DNA from: Ga0077560 sp046330435
Lineage (GTDB): Bacteria > Actinomycetota > Thermoleophilia > Miltoncostaeales > Miltoncostaeaceae
NCBI GenBank assembly: GCA_046330435.1
Contig: JAXLST010000005.1
Span: 310,001 to 374,000, forward strand
Direction: 5' to 3'
Length of the DNA: 64,000 nucleotides
This document shows, in pieces, positions 15,960 through 24,938 of the stretch. The translations under genes and the position numbers were made by a program. Position 1 is the first letter of the stretch. Each line of letters begins with the position of its first letter. Below the pieces are notes generated by a model. It ran no database searches. It worked only from the letters and a program-made list of their open reading frames with translations, and had not been told where the DNA came from.

Positions 15960-16307
15960 TCAGGCGGCGCGCCGCTCCACCGCCGGAGGCACCTCCGCGG
16001 CCACGACCTGCAGGCGCGGGGGCGCGGGGACCGCGGCCGGCGTGCGGGCGGCCCGGAGGCGGGCGGTCACCGCGGGACGGACGGCGCCGGCCAGGAGGGC
16101 CGCGGCGGCGAGCCCGGCGACGACCACCGGCGCGGGACCGGTCGCCAGCCCGCCCATGACCGCCATCGCGGCGAGGGACGGCACGCCGATGCCGGCGAGC
16201 ACCGCCAGGCCGGCCCGCTCGCTCTCGCGGCCCGCCGACCGCCAGGCGCCGGCGCCGATCCACACGATGGCCAGTGCGACGATGGTGACTGCGACGGCAT
16301 CCGCCAT
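15960..16307 (-). CDS. small membrane protein, unknown
   Basis: 115 residues. Three hydrophobic segments (DAVAVTIVALAIVWIGAGAW, a second around LAGIGVPSLAAMAVMGGLA and a third around VVVAGLAAAALLAGA) and a basic/Pro-rich cytoplasmic tail. ATG preceded by GGAGG at 5 bases spacing. 49 bases downstream of it lies the VWA operon on the same strand, so it may be the first gene of that operon. No family recognised. Confidence 0.65.
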   Translation of the reverse strand: MADAVAVTIVALAIVWIGAGAWRSAGRESERAGLAVLAGIGVPSLAAMAVMGGLATGPAPVVVAGLAAAALLAGAVRPAVTARLRAARTPAAVPAPPRLQVVAAEVPPAVERRAA

Positions 16308-16400
16308 GCGATCCTCCTCGGGGCGCGGGTCTCGGGGTTCTCCGCGCCGGGGTGGGATCCCTCCCCGGGAGCGCCCAGGCGAAACATCCGTTGCGTGTGA

Positions 16401-16406
16401 GATAAT
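16401..16406 (+). promoter_or_regulatory. -10 element GATAAT, 7 bases before a start
   Basis: GATAAT differs from TATAAT by one base and ends exactly 7 bases before the ATG at 16414. There is no ribosome site, so the mRNA is probably leaderless. This is the best consensus match among the leaderless-type promoters in the window. Confidence 0.65.
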
Positions 16407-16413
16407 CCCCTTC

Positions 16414-16665
16414 ATGTCGGAGATCCCCGAAAAGATCACTGACGCCTTCAAGGTCCTGGACGCGGACCTTGCCGGCGCCCTCGTCGAGGCCCTCGAGCCG
16501 GTCGCCGCCGAGCTTGGCGACCGCGAGCAGGCCGTTCTGGAGCGCCTTGCCAACGGCATCGCCACCGGGGCGAAGCCCGCCGAGCTCAACGCGTTCGTCC
16601 GGCTCCTGCCCGTCACGGTCAGCCGTGCGGTGCAGCCGGTCCTCGAGCCCGTCCTCGCCGCCTAG
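16414..16665 (+). CDS. small all-helical protein, unknown
   Basis: 83 residues, fully predicted helical: EKITDAFKVLDADLAGALVEALEP, then DREQAVLERLANGIA and AELNAFVRLLPVTVSRAVQPVLEPVLAA. Acidic N-half, no Cys, no signal peptide. No family recognised. The near-consensus promoter directly in front suggests it is well expressed. It is separated by 54 bases from the convergent PPK2 gene. Confidence 0.7.
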   Translation: MSEIPEKITDAFKVLDADLAGALVEALEPVAAELGDREQAVLERLANGIATGAKPAELNAFVRLLPVTVSRAVQPVLEPVLAA

Positions 16666-16719
16666 CCACGCGGTCCCGGGTCCGCCCGGGTCACCGCACG
16701 ACGCGAGGCCGCCCGGCGG

Positions 16720-17547
16720 TCACGCCGTGGTGGGCAGGAACCCCGGCGGCAGGCCCTCCGGCATGGGCGGGTCCGGCAGGTCCATGCCCTCGAGCACGTG
16801 CGTGAGGATCTCCAGGACCAGGGCGTTCCGCGCCCACTTGCGGTCCGCCGGCACGACGTACCAGGGCGCGTCGTGGGTGCCCGTCGCCTCGATCGCGTCC
16901 TCGTAGGCCGCCATGTACGCGTCCCACTGGTCGCGCTTGCGCAGGTCGTCGGCGCTGAACTTCCACCGCTTGAGCGGGTCCTGGGCGCGCTCCCGCAGCC
17001 GCTCGAGCTGCTCGTCCGGCGAGATGTGGAGCATCACCTTGACCACCGCGGTGCCCGTCTCGGCGAGGCGCTCTTCGAACCGCACGATCTGGCCGTAGCG
17101 GGCGCGCCAGGTCTCCTCGGGCACCAGGGCGTCCACCCGCACCACCAGCACGTCCTCGTAGTGGGAGCGGTTGAAGAGCCCCACCCGTCCGCGCTCCGGC
17201 AGCTCGCGCGTGATGCGCCACAGGAAGTCGTGCCGCAGCTCCGGCTTGGTCGGCACGCCGAACGCGGCCATCTTGAGGATCATGGGGTTCATGGCCGCGC
17301 ACATGGCGCGCGCCACCCCGTCCTTGCCGGACGCGTCCATGCCCTGCAGCACCAGCAGCAGCGACCGGCGGTCCTCGGAGGCGAGCAGGCCCTGCAGCGC
17401 CTCGAGCCGTTCCGAGCACGCGGCCACCGCCTTCGCGGCCTCGTCCTTGCCGGACAGGCCGAGCGTGTCGCGCGGGTCGATCCGGTCGAGGTGCGGGCGC
17501 TTGCCGGGCTCGACGCGCAGGCCCGCCCTGAGTCCGTCGCGGGGCAT
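16720..17547 (-). CDS. polyphosphate kinase 2 family (PPK2)
   Basis: 275 residues. Transfers phosphate between inorganic polyphosphate and nucleotides. Walker A is GMDASGKDG (~72-80), followed by RAMCAAMNPM and FGVPTKPELRHDFLWR; Walker B lies in NRSHYEDVLV (~128-137); the lid holds QDPLKRWKFSADDLRKRDQWD. Substrate class (AMP, ADP or GDP) cannot be told by eye. It fits the phosphate theme of the window (pstSCAB, PhoX-like proteins). TACGAT stands 8 bases before the ATG. Confidence 0.93.
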   Translation of the reverse strand: MPRDGLRAGLRVEPGKRPHLDRIDPRDTLGLSGKDEAAKAVAACSERLEALQGLLASEDRRSLLLVLQGMDASGKDGVARAMCAAMNPMILKMAAFGVPTKPELRHDFLWRITRELPERGRVGLFNRSHYEDVLVVRVDALVPEETWRARYGQIVRFEERLAETGTAVVKVMLHISPDEQLERLRERAQDPLKRWKFSADDLRKRDQWDAYMAAYEDAIEATGTHDAPWYVVPADRKWARNALVLEILTHVLEGMDLPDPPMPEGLPPGFLPTTA

Positions 17548-17635
17548 CGCCGCGCATCGTAGCCCCGGGCGGCGCCTGTCGTGCCGGAACGACGCCCATC
17601 CCACCTCGCGCGGGCCAGCGGGTAGCGTGCCGCGC

Positions 17636-18829
17636 ATGACTCGCCGCCGCCTCGCCGCCATCGCCGGAACCGTCGCCGCCCTCTCGGGCGCCGGCGCCTT
17701 CGCCATCGCCGCCGCCGACCGCTCCCCGGAGCCGTCGCGGGAGACCGCCTCCCCCGCCACCGAGACCGCCCGCGCGCCGTACCGGCTCGTGAAGGTGGCC
17801 GGCAACCTCGGGGACGCGCTGTACGTGACCTACGCCCCCGGGCAGCCCAACGTGCTGTACATCGTCCAGCAGTCCGGGAAGATCCTGCGGTTCGCCCGCG
17901 GGCGCGTGCAGGGCACGTTCCTGGACATCGGCGACCTCACGGACTCCGGGGGCGAGCGCGGCCTGCTGGGCCTGGCGTTCCACCCGGGCTTCAAGGACAA
18001 CGGCCGGTTCTTCGTGGACTACACGGACAACGACGGCAACACCGTGGTGGCCGAGTACAACGCGCCGGGCAACCGCACCCGCGCGGACCGCAACTCGGCG
18101 AAGCGGATCCTCGGGGTCCAGCAGCCGTACGCGAACCACAATGGCGGCATGCTCGCCTTCGGCCCCGACGGGAAGCTCTACATCGGCCTCGGCGACGGCG
18201 GCAGCGGTGGCGACCCGGAGGACCGCGCCCAGGACCTCGGCACCATGCTCGGGAAGATCCTGCGAATCGACGTCGACGCGGGCTCGCCCTACCGGGTGCC
18301 GTCCGACAACCCGTTCCGCTCGACCGCCGGCGCGGAGCCGGAGATCTGGCACTACGGCCTGCGGAACCCGTGGCGGTTCTCGTTCGACCGCGGCACCGGC
18401 GACATGTGGATCGGCGACGTCGGCCAGAACGCCATCGAGGAGGTCGACCGGGCGCCCGCCGGCCGCGGCGGCCTGAACTTCGGGTGGAACGCCTTCGAGG
18501 GGCGCAGCTCCTTCGGCGGCGGGCCCCTGCGCGGCCCGTCCCCGCACACCCCGCCGGTCACCCAGTACACGCACGCCAAGGGCATCTCGATCACCGGCGG
18601 CTACGTGTACCGCGGCAGGGCGATCCCCGCACTGCGCGGCCGCTACGTCTTCGGGGACTTCGGCACGGGCCGCATCTGGAGCATCCGGGCCGGCTCGCGC
18701 CCGGGCGGCCTGCGCGAGGAGACCTCCCGCCTGCGCGTCCGCGTCTCGAACATCACCTCGTTCGGCGAGGGCACCGGCGCCGAGCTGTACATGATCGCCG
18801 GGGGGTCGCTCTACCGCTTCGCGCGGTAG
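17636..18829 (+). CDS. PQQ-dependent sugar dehydrogenase-like secreted protein
   Basis: 397 residues. A signal peptide (RRLAAIAGTVAALSGAGAFAIAAA) is followed by a six-bladed beta-propeller of the glucose/sorbosone dehydrogenase family: ERGLLGLAFHPGF, ANHNGGMLAFGPDGKLYIGL, GDGGSGGDP, GLRNPWRFSFD, DVGQNAIEEVD and GGYVYRG. The conserved catalytic His is in the ANHNGG region. Such proteins oxidise sugars with PQQ, though many homologues have unknown substrates. TAGCGT at 17623-17628 ends 7 bases before the ATG; no ribosome site. Confidence 0.9.
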   Translation: MTRRRLAAIAGTVAALSGAGAFAIAAADRSPEPSRETASPATETARAPYRLVKVAGNLGDALYVTYAPGQPNVLYIVQQSGKILRFARGRVQGTFLDIGDLTDSGGERGLLGLAFHPGFKDNGRFFVDYTDNDGNTVVAEYNAPGNRTRADRNSAKRILGVQQPYANHNGGMLAFGPDGKLYIGLGDGGSGGDPEDRAQDLGTMLGKILRIDVDAGSPYRVPSDNPFRSTAGAEPEIWHYGLRNPWRFSFDRGTGDMWIGDVGQNAIEEVDRAPAGRGGLNFGWNAFEGRSSFGGGPLRGPSPHTPPVTQYTHAKGISITGGYVYRGRAIPALRGRYVFGDFGTGRIWSIRAGSRPGGLREETSRLRVRVSNITSFGEGTGAELYMIAGGSLYRFAR

Positions 18830-18843
18830 CGCCCCCCGTCCGC

Positions 18844-18849
18844 TAGCCT
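18844..18849 (+). promoter_or_regulatory. -10-like TAGCCT, 7 bases before hemQ
   Basis: TAGCCT ends exactly 7 bases before the GTG at 18857, with no Shine-Dalgarno sequence. It begins only 15 bases after the stop of the preceding gene, so hemQ probably has its own leaderless promoter. Confidence 0.5.
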
Positions 18850-18856
18850 GCACGGC

Positions 18857-19627
18857 GTGTCGGGAGACGAGGAGACCCATGGCGTCCGGCCCTCCGAGGG
18901 CTGGGGCGTCATCCACCTCTTCATGCGCGTCGAGCGCGGCGCGCCGTGCGACGAACTGGTCGAGGCGATCGAGCGCTTCACGGCCGTCGACCCGCAGCAG
19001 GTGATCACCTTCAGCGTGCTGGGCGGCAAGGCCGAGGTGGGGCTCATGGCCCTGGGCCCCGACCTGGACGCGCTGGACCTGTTCACCAAGGAGATCTTCG
19101 CCGGCCCGGTGGAGTGCCTGGACTCCTTCGTGTCGTTCACGGAGCTGTCGGAGTACACGACCACCGAGGACGACGAGCGGGCGCGCCTGGAGGCCGAGGG
19201 CACCGACGACATGGAGGGCGCGCTGCAGGCCTTCCGGGAGCGGATGGCGCACTACCGCCAGCACCGGCTCTACCCGCGCCTGCCGCACCGCAAGAGCATC
19301 TGCTTCTACCCGATGATGAAGACCCGGGTGCCGGGCGCGAACTGGTTCGCGCTGCCCTTCGAGGACCGCAAGCGGCTCATGCTGGGACACGGCACCACCG
19401 GCCGGGCGTACGCCGGGCGCGTGCTGCAGCTCATCACCGGGGCGACGGGCATCGACGACTGGGAGTGGGGCGTCACGCTGCTCGCGGACGACCCCATCGA
19501 CCTCAAGAAGATCGTCTACGACATGCGGTTCGACGAGGTCTCCGCCGTGTACGGCGAGTTCGGCCCGTTCTGGACGGGCCTCGTGATGGACCCCGCCAGC
19601 GCCTTCCGGCGCGCCGGCCTGACCTAG
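18857..19627 (+). CDS. hemQ: coproheme decarboxylase HemQ (chlorite-dismutase family)
   Basis: HemQ/ChdC turns coproheme III into heme b with peroxide, the last step of the Gram-positive heme pathway. 256 residues with the dimeric ferredoxin-like repeats of the family: YPMMKTRVPGANWFALPFEDR (catalytic Tyr region, ~153), MLGHGTTGRAYAGRVLQLI with the proximal heme His (~177), TGIDDWEWGVTLLADDP, and VYGEFGPFW. No other heme gene is adjacent; the downstream dehydrogenase follows after 41 bases on the same strand. Confidence 0.93.
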   Translation: MSGDEETHGVRPSEGWGVIHLFMRVERGAPCDELVEAIERFTAVDPQQVITFSVLGGKAEVGLMALGPDLDALDLFTKEIFAGPVECLDSFVSFTELSEYTTTEDDERARLEAEGTDDMEGALQAFRERMAHYRQHRLYPRLPHRKSICFYPMMKTRVPGANWFALPFEDRKRLMLGHGTTGRAYAGRVLQLITGATGIDDWEWGVTLLADDPIDLKKIVYDMRFDEVSAVYGEFGPFWTGLVMDPASAFRRAGLT

Positions 19628-19668
19628 CCAGGCCCCTCCGCCCCCACCGGACCCAGGAGCCCCACCAG

Positions 19669-20760
19669 GTGCGTGCCCTCACCTTCCAGTCCAACGGCCA
19701 CGTGTCGGTGGAGACGGTCGACGACCCGTCGATCCTGCAGCCCACCGACGCCCTGGTGCGCATCACGATGGCGGCGATCTGCGGATCCGACCTCCACATC
19801 CTCCACGCCGGCGAGGCCTTCGGGTTCCAGCCCGGCGGCCGCCTGGGCCACGAGTTCCTGGGGACCGTCGAGGAGGTGGGCGGCGAGGTGAAGCACTTCC
19901 GCCCCGGCGACCGCGTCCTGGTGAGCGCGGGCGTGTGCTGCGGCGAGTGCCAGTGGTGCCGCGAGGGCCTCAAGGCCAGTTGCGAGCGCATGTCGATGTT
20001 CGGCTGGGCGCCGCGCCTGTGGCAGCACGGCGGCGACGTGCAGGGCGGCCAGTCCGAGTTCGCCCGGGTCCCGCTCGCCGACGGCACGATGGTGAAGATC
20101 CCCGAGTCCATGGCGGACAGGGAGCACGAGGCGAAGCTGCTGCCGCTCATCGACGTGATGTCGACCGCCACCCACGGCCTCACCGCCGGTCGCATGGCGG
20201 CGGGTGACGACGTCGTGGTCATCGGCGACGGCGCGGTGGGCCTGTCGGCCGTGCACGTCGCCCGCGCGCTCGGCGCCGAGAGCATCGTGTGCCTGGGCCA
20301 CCACCCCGACCGCCTGGCGATGGCCGAGCGGCTGGGCGCGAACGTGGTGACCGCCGAGCGCGACCCGGAGGCCATCAAGGAGCTCGCACGGGGCGCGACC
20401 CGCGGGCAGGGCGCCCGCGTGGTGGTCGACTCCGTGTCGAACACCGCCTCCATGGAGGCGGCGCACGCGTCCGTGCGCGCCGGCGGCTCGATCGCCTGCC
20501 TGGGCATGGACCACTTCATGGGCAAGGTCCCGGCCATCAACTGGTACGACCAGTTCGTCCGCAACATCAGCATCACCGGCGGCCTGGTCCACATGAACCG
20601 CTACATCCCGCAGCTGCTGGAGCTCGCCGAGGCGGGGTCCGTGGACCCCAGCCCCATGCTCACGCACCCGCTGCCCCTGGCCGACGCGGCCGAGGGCTAC
20701 CGGCTCATGGCCGAGCGCGAGGCGGGCGTCGTGAAGGTCGCCGTCCTCACGGCGGACTGA
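19669..20760 (+). CDS. zinc-dependent alcohol dehydrogenase
   Basis: 363 residues of the medium-chain family. Catalytic zinc ligands are visible in AAICGSDLHI and GHEFLGTVEEVG; the structural zinc site is GVCCGECQWCREGLKASC. The NAD(P)-binding Rossmann motif is GDGAVGLSAVHVARALGA (~186-203). Substrate unknown; the family includes threonine- and glutathione-independent formaldehyde dehydrogenases. GTG start with AGGAG 10 bases upstream. The next gene starts 2 bases after the stop, so the two form an operon. Confidence 0.92.
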   Translation: MRALTFQSNGHVSVETVDDPSILQPTDALVRITMAAICGSDLHILHAGEAFGFQPGGRLGHEFLGTVEEVGGEVKHFRPGDRVLVSAGVCCGECQWCREGLKASCERMSMFGWAPRLWQHGGDVQGGQSEFARVPLADGTMVKIPESMADREHEAKLLPLIDVMSTATHGLTAGRMAAGDDVVVIGDGAVGLSAVHVARALGAESIVCLGHHPDRLAMAERLGANVVTAERDPEAIKELARGATRGQGARVVVDSVSNTASMEAAHASVRAGGSIACLGMDHFMGKVPAINWYDQFVRNISITGGLVHMNRYIPQLLELAEAGSVDPSPMLTHPLPLADAAEGYRLMAEREAGVVKVAVLTAD

Positions 20761-20762
20761 CC

Positions 20763-22184
20763 ATGGCGCTCGACGCGGGGCTGGAGGCGCGCCTGGCCGA
20801 GGCCGGGCAGGAGCACCTCGCCGACGCGGTCCGCCGCGCGCCGGAGGCGGAGGCCGCCGGCCTGCTGGCGCAGGTCGAGGCCCTGGATCTCGGGCTCCTG
20901 CGGCGCCTGGTGGACGAGCTGGTGCTCACCGAGCCCGAGGCGCACGCGCCCGGGCACATCTCCCCGCCGGAGACCGTGCCGCTGGCCGCCGACGAGCTCG
21001 GCCGGGCCCGTGACATGGAGGCCGCCGCGCAGGGGGAGGCCGCCCTGCGGGAGGGCCGCGTCGCCGCCGTGCTGCTGGCCGGGGGGCAGGGCACCCGCCT
21101 GGGCTTCGACGGCCCCAAGGGCGACTACCCGTTCGGGTCCGTCACCGGCAGGACGCTCTTCGCGCAGCACGCCGCCCGCATCGCGGCGATCCGCGCCCGG
21201 TACGGGGCGGGGCTGCCCTGGTACATCCTCACCTCGCCCGCCAACGACGCCCAGACGCGCACCAGCTTCCGGGAGGCCGGCTTCTTCGGCCTGGACCCGG
21301 AGTCCGTGCGCTTCGTGGTGCAGGGCACCCTGCCCGCGGTCGACCGCGCGACCGGCCGGGTGCTGCTGGAAGCCCCCGGGCGCCTGGCCCTGTCCCCCGA
21401 CGGCCACGGCGGGCTGCTCACCGCCCTGCGGCGCTCCGGTGCCCTGGACGAGATGGCGGAGGCGGGCATCACCACCTTCTTCACCTTCCAGGTCGACAAC
21501 CCGCTCATCCGCGTCGCCGACCCCGTGTTCCTGGGGCACCACCTGTCCGCGGGCGCGGACATGTCGAACCTGGCGGTGCGCAAGCGCGAGCCCCTGGAGC
21601 CGGTGGGCCTCATCGCGTCGATCGACGGGCGCACCGGGGTCATCGAGTACTCGGACCTGCCGGACGAGCTCGCGCACGCCCGCGACGAGGCCGGCGACCT
21701 GAAGCTGTGGGCCGGGAACATCGCCACCCACTGCATCGAGGTGGCGTTCGCCTGGGAGCTCACCGAGGGTGGCCTTCGGCTCCCGTACCACCGCGCGGTG
21801 AAGAAGGTCCCGTACGTGGAGGCCGACGGCACGCCCGTGGCGCCCGACGCGCCGAACGCCGTGAAGTTCGAGACGTTCATCTTCGACGCCCTGCCGTTCG
21901 CCGGCGCGTCGGTGACCGTCGAGGCCCGCCGCGAGGAGCAGTTCAGCCCCATCAAGAACGCCACCGGCGCGGACTCGCCCGAGAGCTGCCGCCGTGACTG
22001 CAACCGCCTGTGGGCCGGGTGGCTGGAGGCGGCCGGGGTGACCGTCCCGCGGGACGCGGCCGGGGAGCCGGTGGACGTCGAGGTCGACCCGCGCCTCGCC
22101 CTGGACGCCGAGGAACTCGCCGCCAGGATCCCCGCGGGCCTGGTCGTCGACGGGCCCGTGGCCCTGGGACCCGCCGGCCCCTAG
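20763..22184 (+). CDS. UDP-N-acetylhexosamine / UDP-sugar pyrophosphorylase, UAP1-like
   Basis: 473 residues of the eukaryote-like UDPGP family. The nucleotide loop is LLAGGQGTRLGFDGPKGDYP (~101-120). Further family blocks: FTFQVDNPLIRVADP, KLWAGNIATHCIEV, VKFETFIFDALPFA and EEQFSPIKNATGADSP near the C-terminus. The enzyme makes a UDP-sugar from UTP and a sugar 1-phosphate (UDP-GlcNAc in the closest characterised relatives, with broad specificity in some). The bacterial GlmU type is the usual alternative, so this form is worth noting. Starts 2 bases after the dehydrogenase stop. Confidence 0.88.
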   Translation: MALDAGLEARLAEAGQEHLADAVRRAPEAEAAGLLAQVEALDLGLLRRLVDELVLTEPEAHAPGHISPPETVPLAADELGRARDMEAAAQGEAALREGRVAAVLLAGGQGTRLGFDGPKGDYPFGSVTGRTLFAQHAARIAAIRARYGAGLPWYILTSPANDAQTRTSFREAGFFGLDPESVRFVVQGTLPAVDRATGRVLLEAPGRLALSPDGHGGLLTALRRSGALDEMAEAGITTFFTFQVDNPLIRVADPVFLGHHLSAGADMSNLAVRKREPLEPVGLIASIDGRTGVIEYSDLPDELAHARDEAGDLKLWAGNIATHCIEVAFAWELTEGGLRLPYHRAVKKVPYVEADGTPVAPDAPNAVKFETFIFDALPFAGASVTVEARREEQFSPIKNATGADSPESCRRDCNRLWAGWLEAAGVTVPRDAAGEPVDVEVDPRLALDAEELAARIPAGLVVDGPVALGPAGP

Positions 22185-22340
22185 ACCTTCGGCGGGGCGG
22201 GCCTGGCGGGCCCACCCGATCGGGCTGGGGGGTTGTTGGCAGGGGTCGTGGGCGCGCTCCGGGATGCGCCGGACGCCCCGCGGGCGGAGACTGGCCGTGA
22301 ACATCGAGTACGAATCCGGCCCCCTTGGATGGGAGGAGCC

Positions 22341-23693
22341 ATGTCTCTTCTCCACGGACGTCTCGGCCGCTTCCGCGTGCGCGCCGCGCACCGGACCGCG
22401 GTGCTGCTGGTGGCGCTCACCGCGCTGCTGCTCGCCGCCACCGGCGCCGCCGCGAGCCCCGGAACGCTGCGCCTGCTGCAGGTGTCGCCCTCACTCGGCC
22501 ACAAGGTGGCGGTGACGGCGCCCGGCGGCGGGACCTACAGCGTGAATCCCGGCCGGTCCCAGGTGCGCGTCACGGCCACCGGCGGCGACCCGCTGCTGAC
22601 GTGGGCGTGGTGCGTGATGCCGCGCGTGGGCATCACCTCCGGCACCGACTACGCCGTCGACCTGCAGAACCCCGACACCACCCCCGACCTCGCCGCGCCG
22701 GCCCAGCAGGAGGCCGCGTGGCTCATGACCCGCGCCGACGGGCTGCTCGCCGCCGCCGCGGAGCCCGGCCGTGAGGCCGCCGCGATCCAGGTCGCGGTGT
22801 GGCAGCTCACCGGCCAGGCCGCCGACGTGCCCGCCGTGACCGCCGACGCCGCCCTGAACGCGCGCGTCGCCGCGCTGCGGGCGATGGCGCGCGGGCGCAG
22901 CGCCGCGGTCGCGGTCACCCTCGCCGGCCCCGCCGGCGGCGTCACCGCCGGAGCCCCGGCGACCATCACCCTGACCGGCACGCCGGGCGATGTCGTGACC
23001 CTGCGGGCCACCGGCGCGGCCCTGTCGGCCGATCAGGTGACCCTGTCCTCCGACGGCACCGCCACGGTGACCGTGACGCCCTCCGGTGCCGGCCCGTCCA
23101 CCGTGACCGCCGCGGCCCCCGGCGCCGTCCTGTGGCGCGCCGTGCACCCGGCCGCCCGGCCCGCGCAGAACATGGCGTGGGTGGTGCCCGGCACCGTCTA
23201 CGCGCGGCTCGTCCTGACCGCCGCGCCGGCCGAGGTGCCCGTCACCCCGGCGCCGGCGACCACGCCCACCACGCCCACCCCGCCGGCGGTGATCCCGGCA
23301 CAGGCCCCGAGCGCCGTCCTGCACCTGGTGAAGTCCGCGCCGCGCACCGTCGTGACCGGCCTGCCCGTCCGCTACACCCTCACCGTCCGCAACGTCTCCG
23401 GGCGCGTCGCCCGTGACGTGGTGGTGCGCGACACCCTGCCGCGCGGCACCTACGTCAAGACGATGCCGGCCCGCGCGGTGCTGCGCGGCGGCGCGGTGGT
23501 GTGGCGCCTGGGCGACCTCGCCCCGAAGGCGACGGTGACCCTGCACCTGACGCTGTGGACCCTGCCGTCCAGCGGCAAGGTGATCCGCAACGGCGCCACG
23601 GCGACGGCCGAGAACGCCAAGCCGGTGCGCGCCACGGCCGTGACGCGCGTGCTGCCGCTGCCGCCCGGCAGCCAGCCCGCCGTCGCCGGCTGA
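22341..23693 (+). CDS. secreted surface protein with Cys-Gln thioester domain, DUF11 repeat and PAVAG C-terminus
   Basis: 450 residues. Signal peptide (VLLVALTALLLAATGAAA). Residues ~45-165 look like a thioester (TQXA-type) domain: Cys91 in WAWCVMPRVGITSGT and Gln150 in AAAIQVAVWQLTGQ are placed as the internal thioester pair used by Gram-positive adhesins. A second beta domain (~170-300) and a Pro/Thr linker follow, then a DUF11 domain (~315-420; KSAPRTVVTGLPVRYTLTVRN, VVVRDTLPRGTYV). The protein ends ...AVTRVLPLPPGSQPAVAG with no LPXTG, no hydrophobic tail. The same end pattern occurs in the four DUF11 genes at 50-57 kb. ATG with GGGAGGAG upstream. Confidence 0.85.
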   Translation: MSLLHGRLGRFRVRAAHRTAVLLVALTALLLAATGAAASPGTLRLLQVSPSLGHKVAVTAPGGGTYSVNPGRSQVRVTATGGDPLLTWAWCVMPRVGITSGTDYAVDLQNPDTTPDLAAPAQQEAAWLMTRADGLLAAAAEPGREAAAIQVAVWQLTGQAADVPAVTADAALNARVAALRAMARGRSAAVAVTLAGPAGGVTAGAPATITLTGTPGDVVTLRATGAALSADQVTLSSDGTATVTVTPSGAGPSTVTAAAPGAVLWRAVHPAARPAQNMAWVVPGTVYARLVLTAAPAEVPVTPAPATTPTTPTPPAVIPAQAPSAVLHLVKSAPRTVVTGLPVRYTLTVRNVSGRVARDVVVRDTLPRGTYVKTMPARAVLRGGAVVWRLGDLAPKATVTLHLTLWTLPSSGKVIRNGATATAENAKPVRATAVTRVLPLPPGSQPAVAG

Positions 23694-23707
23694 CCCCCGG
23701 CGCCGCG

Positions 23708-24850
23708 TCACCTCACGACGGGCCAGGCGGACACGATGGGGTACGGACGCACCGGCCCCCCGCCGCCCGGGTGGATCTCGAAGTGCAGGTGCGGGGGGGT
23801 GCCCTGCGCGTCGCCCGAGGTGCCCATGTAGCCGATCACCGTGCCCTGGGTCACGGTTGCGCCCTCCTTCGCCGCCTCGGAGTAGGCGGACATGTGGGCG
23901 TAGTAGAACTCGGTGCCGGCGCGGTCCCGCAGCCACAGCCGCCATCCGCCCAGGGTGTTCCACCCCACGCGGAAGATCGTGCCGTCGGCGACCGCCACCA
24001 GCGGGGTGCCGGTCGACTTGAACAGGTCGATGCCCTGGTGCACCCGGCCGCCGGCGCGGGCGGCCATCCAGTCGTCGCTGTAGCTCGCCCCGCCCTGCAC
24101 CGGGAAGACGTGGGCGACGCCGCCCGGCAGCACCGCGATCTCCGCGGCCCCAGGCACGTACGGGATCGACCCGCCGGACTGGGCGCGTGCGAGGGCGAGG
24201 GCCGCGGCCTCCCGGCGGCGCCGCTCCTGCTCGGCGGCGATCGCCCGTCGCAGGCCCGCCTTCGCGCCCTTGAGCAGGCGCTCGCGGCCGGCCACCGCGG
24301 CGTCCAGCGCGGTCTTCTTCTCGGCGAGGGCCTCCGCCTGGCGCTCCGACGCGGCCCGCTGCACCGTGAGCTCCGCCTTGAGGGCGGCGACACGCGCCCG
24401 CTCGCGGGTGAGGGTGGACACCGTCGCGGCGTCCTCACGCGCGATGCGATCCATGAGGTGGCGCAGGTCGACGGCGGCGCTGAGGCTGCCGCTCGACAGG
24501 AACAGCTCTGCGTCGGACGGCACGCCCATGGCATAGATGCCGCGCAGGCGCTCGGCGAGCAGCCGCTGCCCGGTCCGCAGGTTGCCCTCGGATGTGGCCA
24601 GGTCCTCCCTGGCGCGCCGCAGGCGGGCCTTCACCTCGTCCAGCCGGTCGATCGCCGAGTTGTACTCGGCCGCCACCGCGCCGACGCGGGCGTCCAGCTT
24701 CGCGAGCTCGCCCTCGAGGCGCGCCACCTCGGCGCGGGAGGCCTTCACCGACGGCTGGGCGGCGGCCGTGCCGGCGGCCGCGAGCAGGACGGCGAGCACG
24801 GCGAGCGCGCGGGCGAGGTGGGTGCGGAGGCTGCGGGACATCGCGGACAT
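23708..24850 (-). CDS. M23-family murein hydrolase / activator with coiled coil
   Basis: About 380 residues. Signal peptide (LARALAVLAVLLAAAGTAAA), a long coiled coil (~30-230; VARLEGELAKLDARVGAVAAE and following) and a C-terminal LytM/M23 domain (~255-380) with the zinc ligands visible in GRVHQGIDLF and PPHLHFEIHP. EnvC/NlpD-type architecture: it cleaves or activates cleavage of peptidoglycan during division. The ATG at 24850 is preferred; GTG at 24859 and ATG at 24841 are alternatives. Convergent with the thioester protein, 14 bases apart. Confidence 0.9.
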   Translation of the reverse strand: MSAMSRSLRTHLARALAVLAVLLAAAGTAAAQPSVKASRAEVARLEGELAKLDARVGAVAAEYNSAIDRLDEVKARLRRAREDLATSEGNLRTGQRLLAERLRGIYAMGVPSDAELFLSSGSLSAAVDLRHLMDRIAREDAATVSTLTRERARVAALKAELTVQRAASERQAEALAEKKTALDAAVAGRERLLKGAKAGLRRAIAAEQERRRREAAALALARAQSGGSIPYVPGAAEIAVLPGGVAHVFPVQGGASYSDDWMAARAGGRVHQGIDLFKSTGTPLVAVADGTIFRVGWNTLGGWRLWLRDRAGTEFYYAHMSAYSEAAKEGATVTQGTVIGYMGTSGDAQGTPPHLHFEIHPGGGGPVRPYPIVSAWPVVR

Positions 24851-24938
24851 GGCGGCCACCCCGTCCTATCGGCGGGCGGGGGGTCCGTCCGGAGTGGTTC
24901 GACACCGCGGGCCGGAGCCCTTGCGGTGCGGCGCCGCG

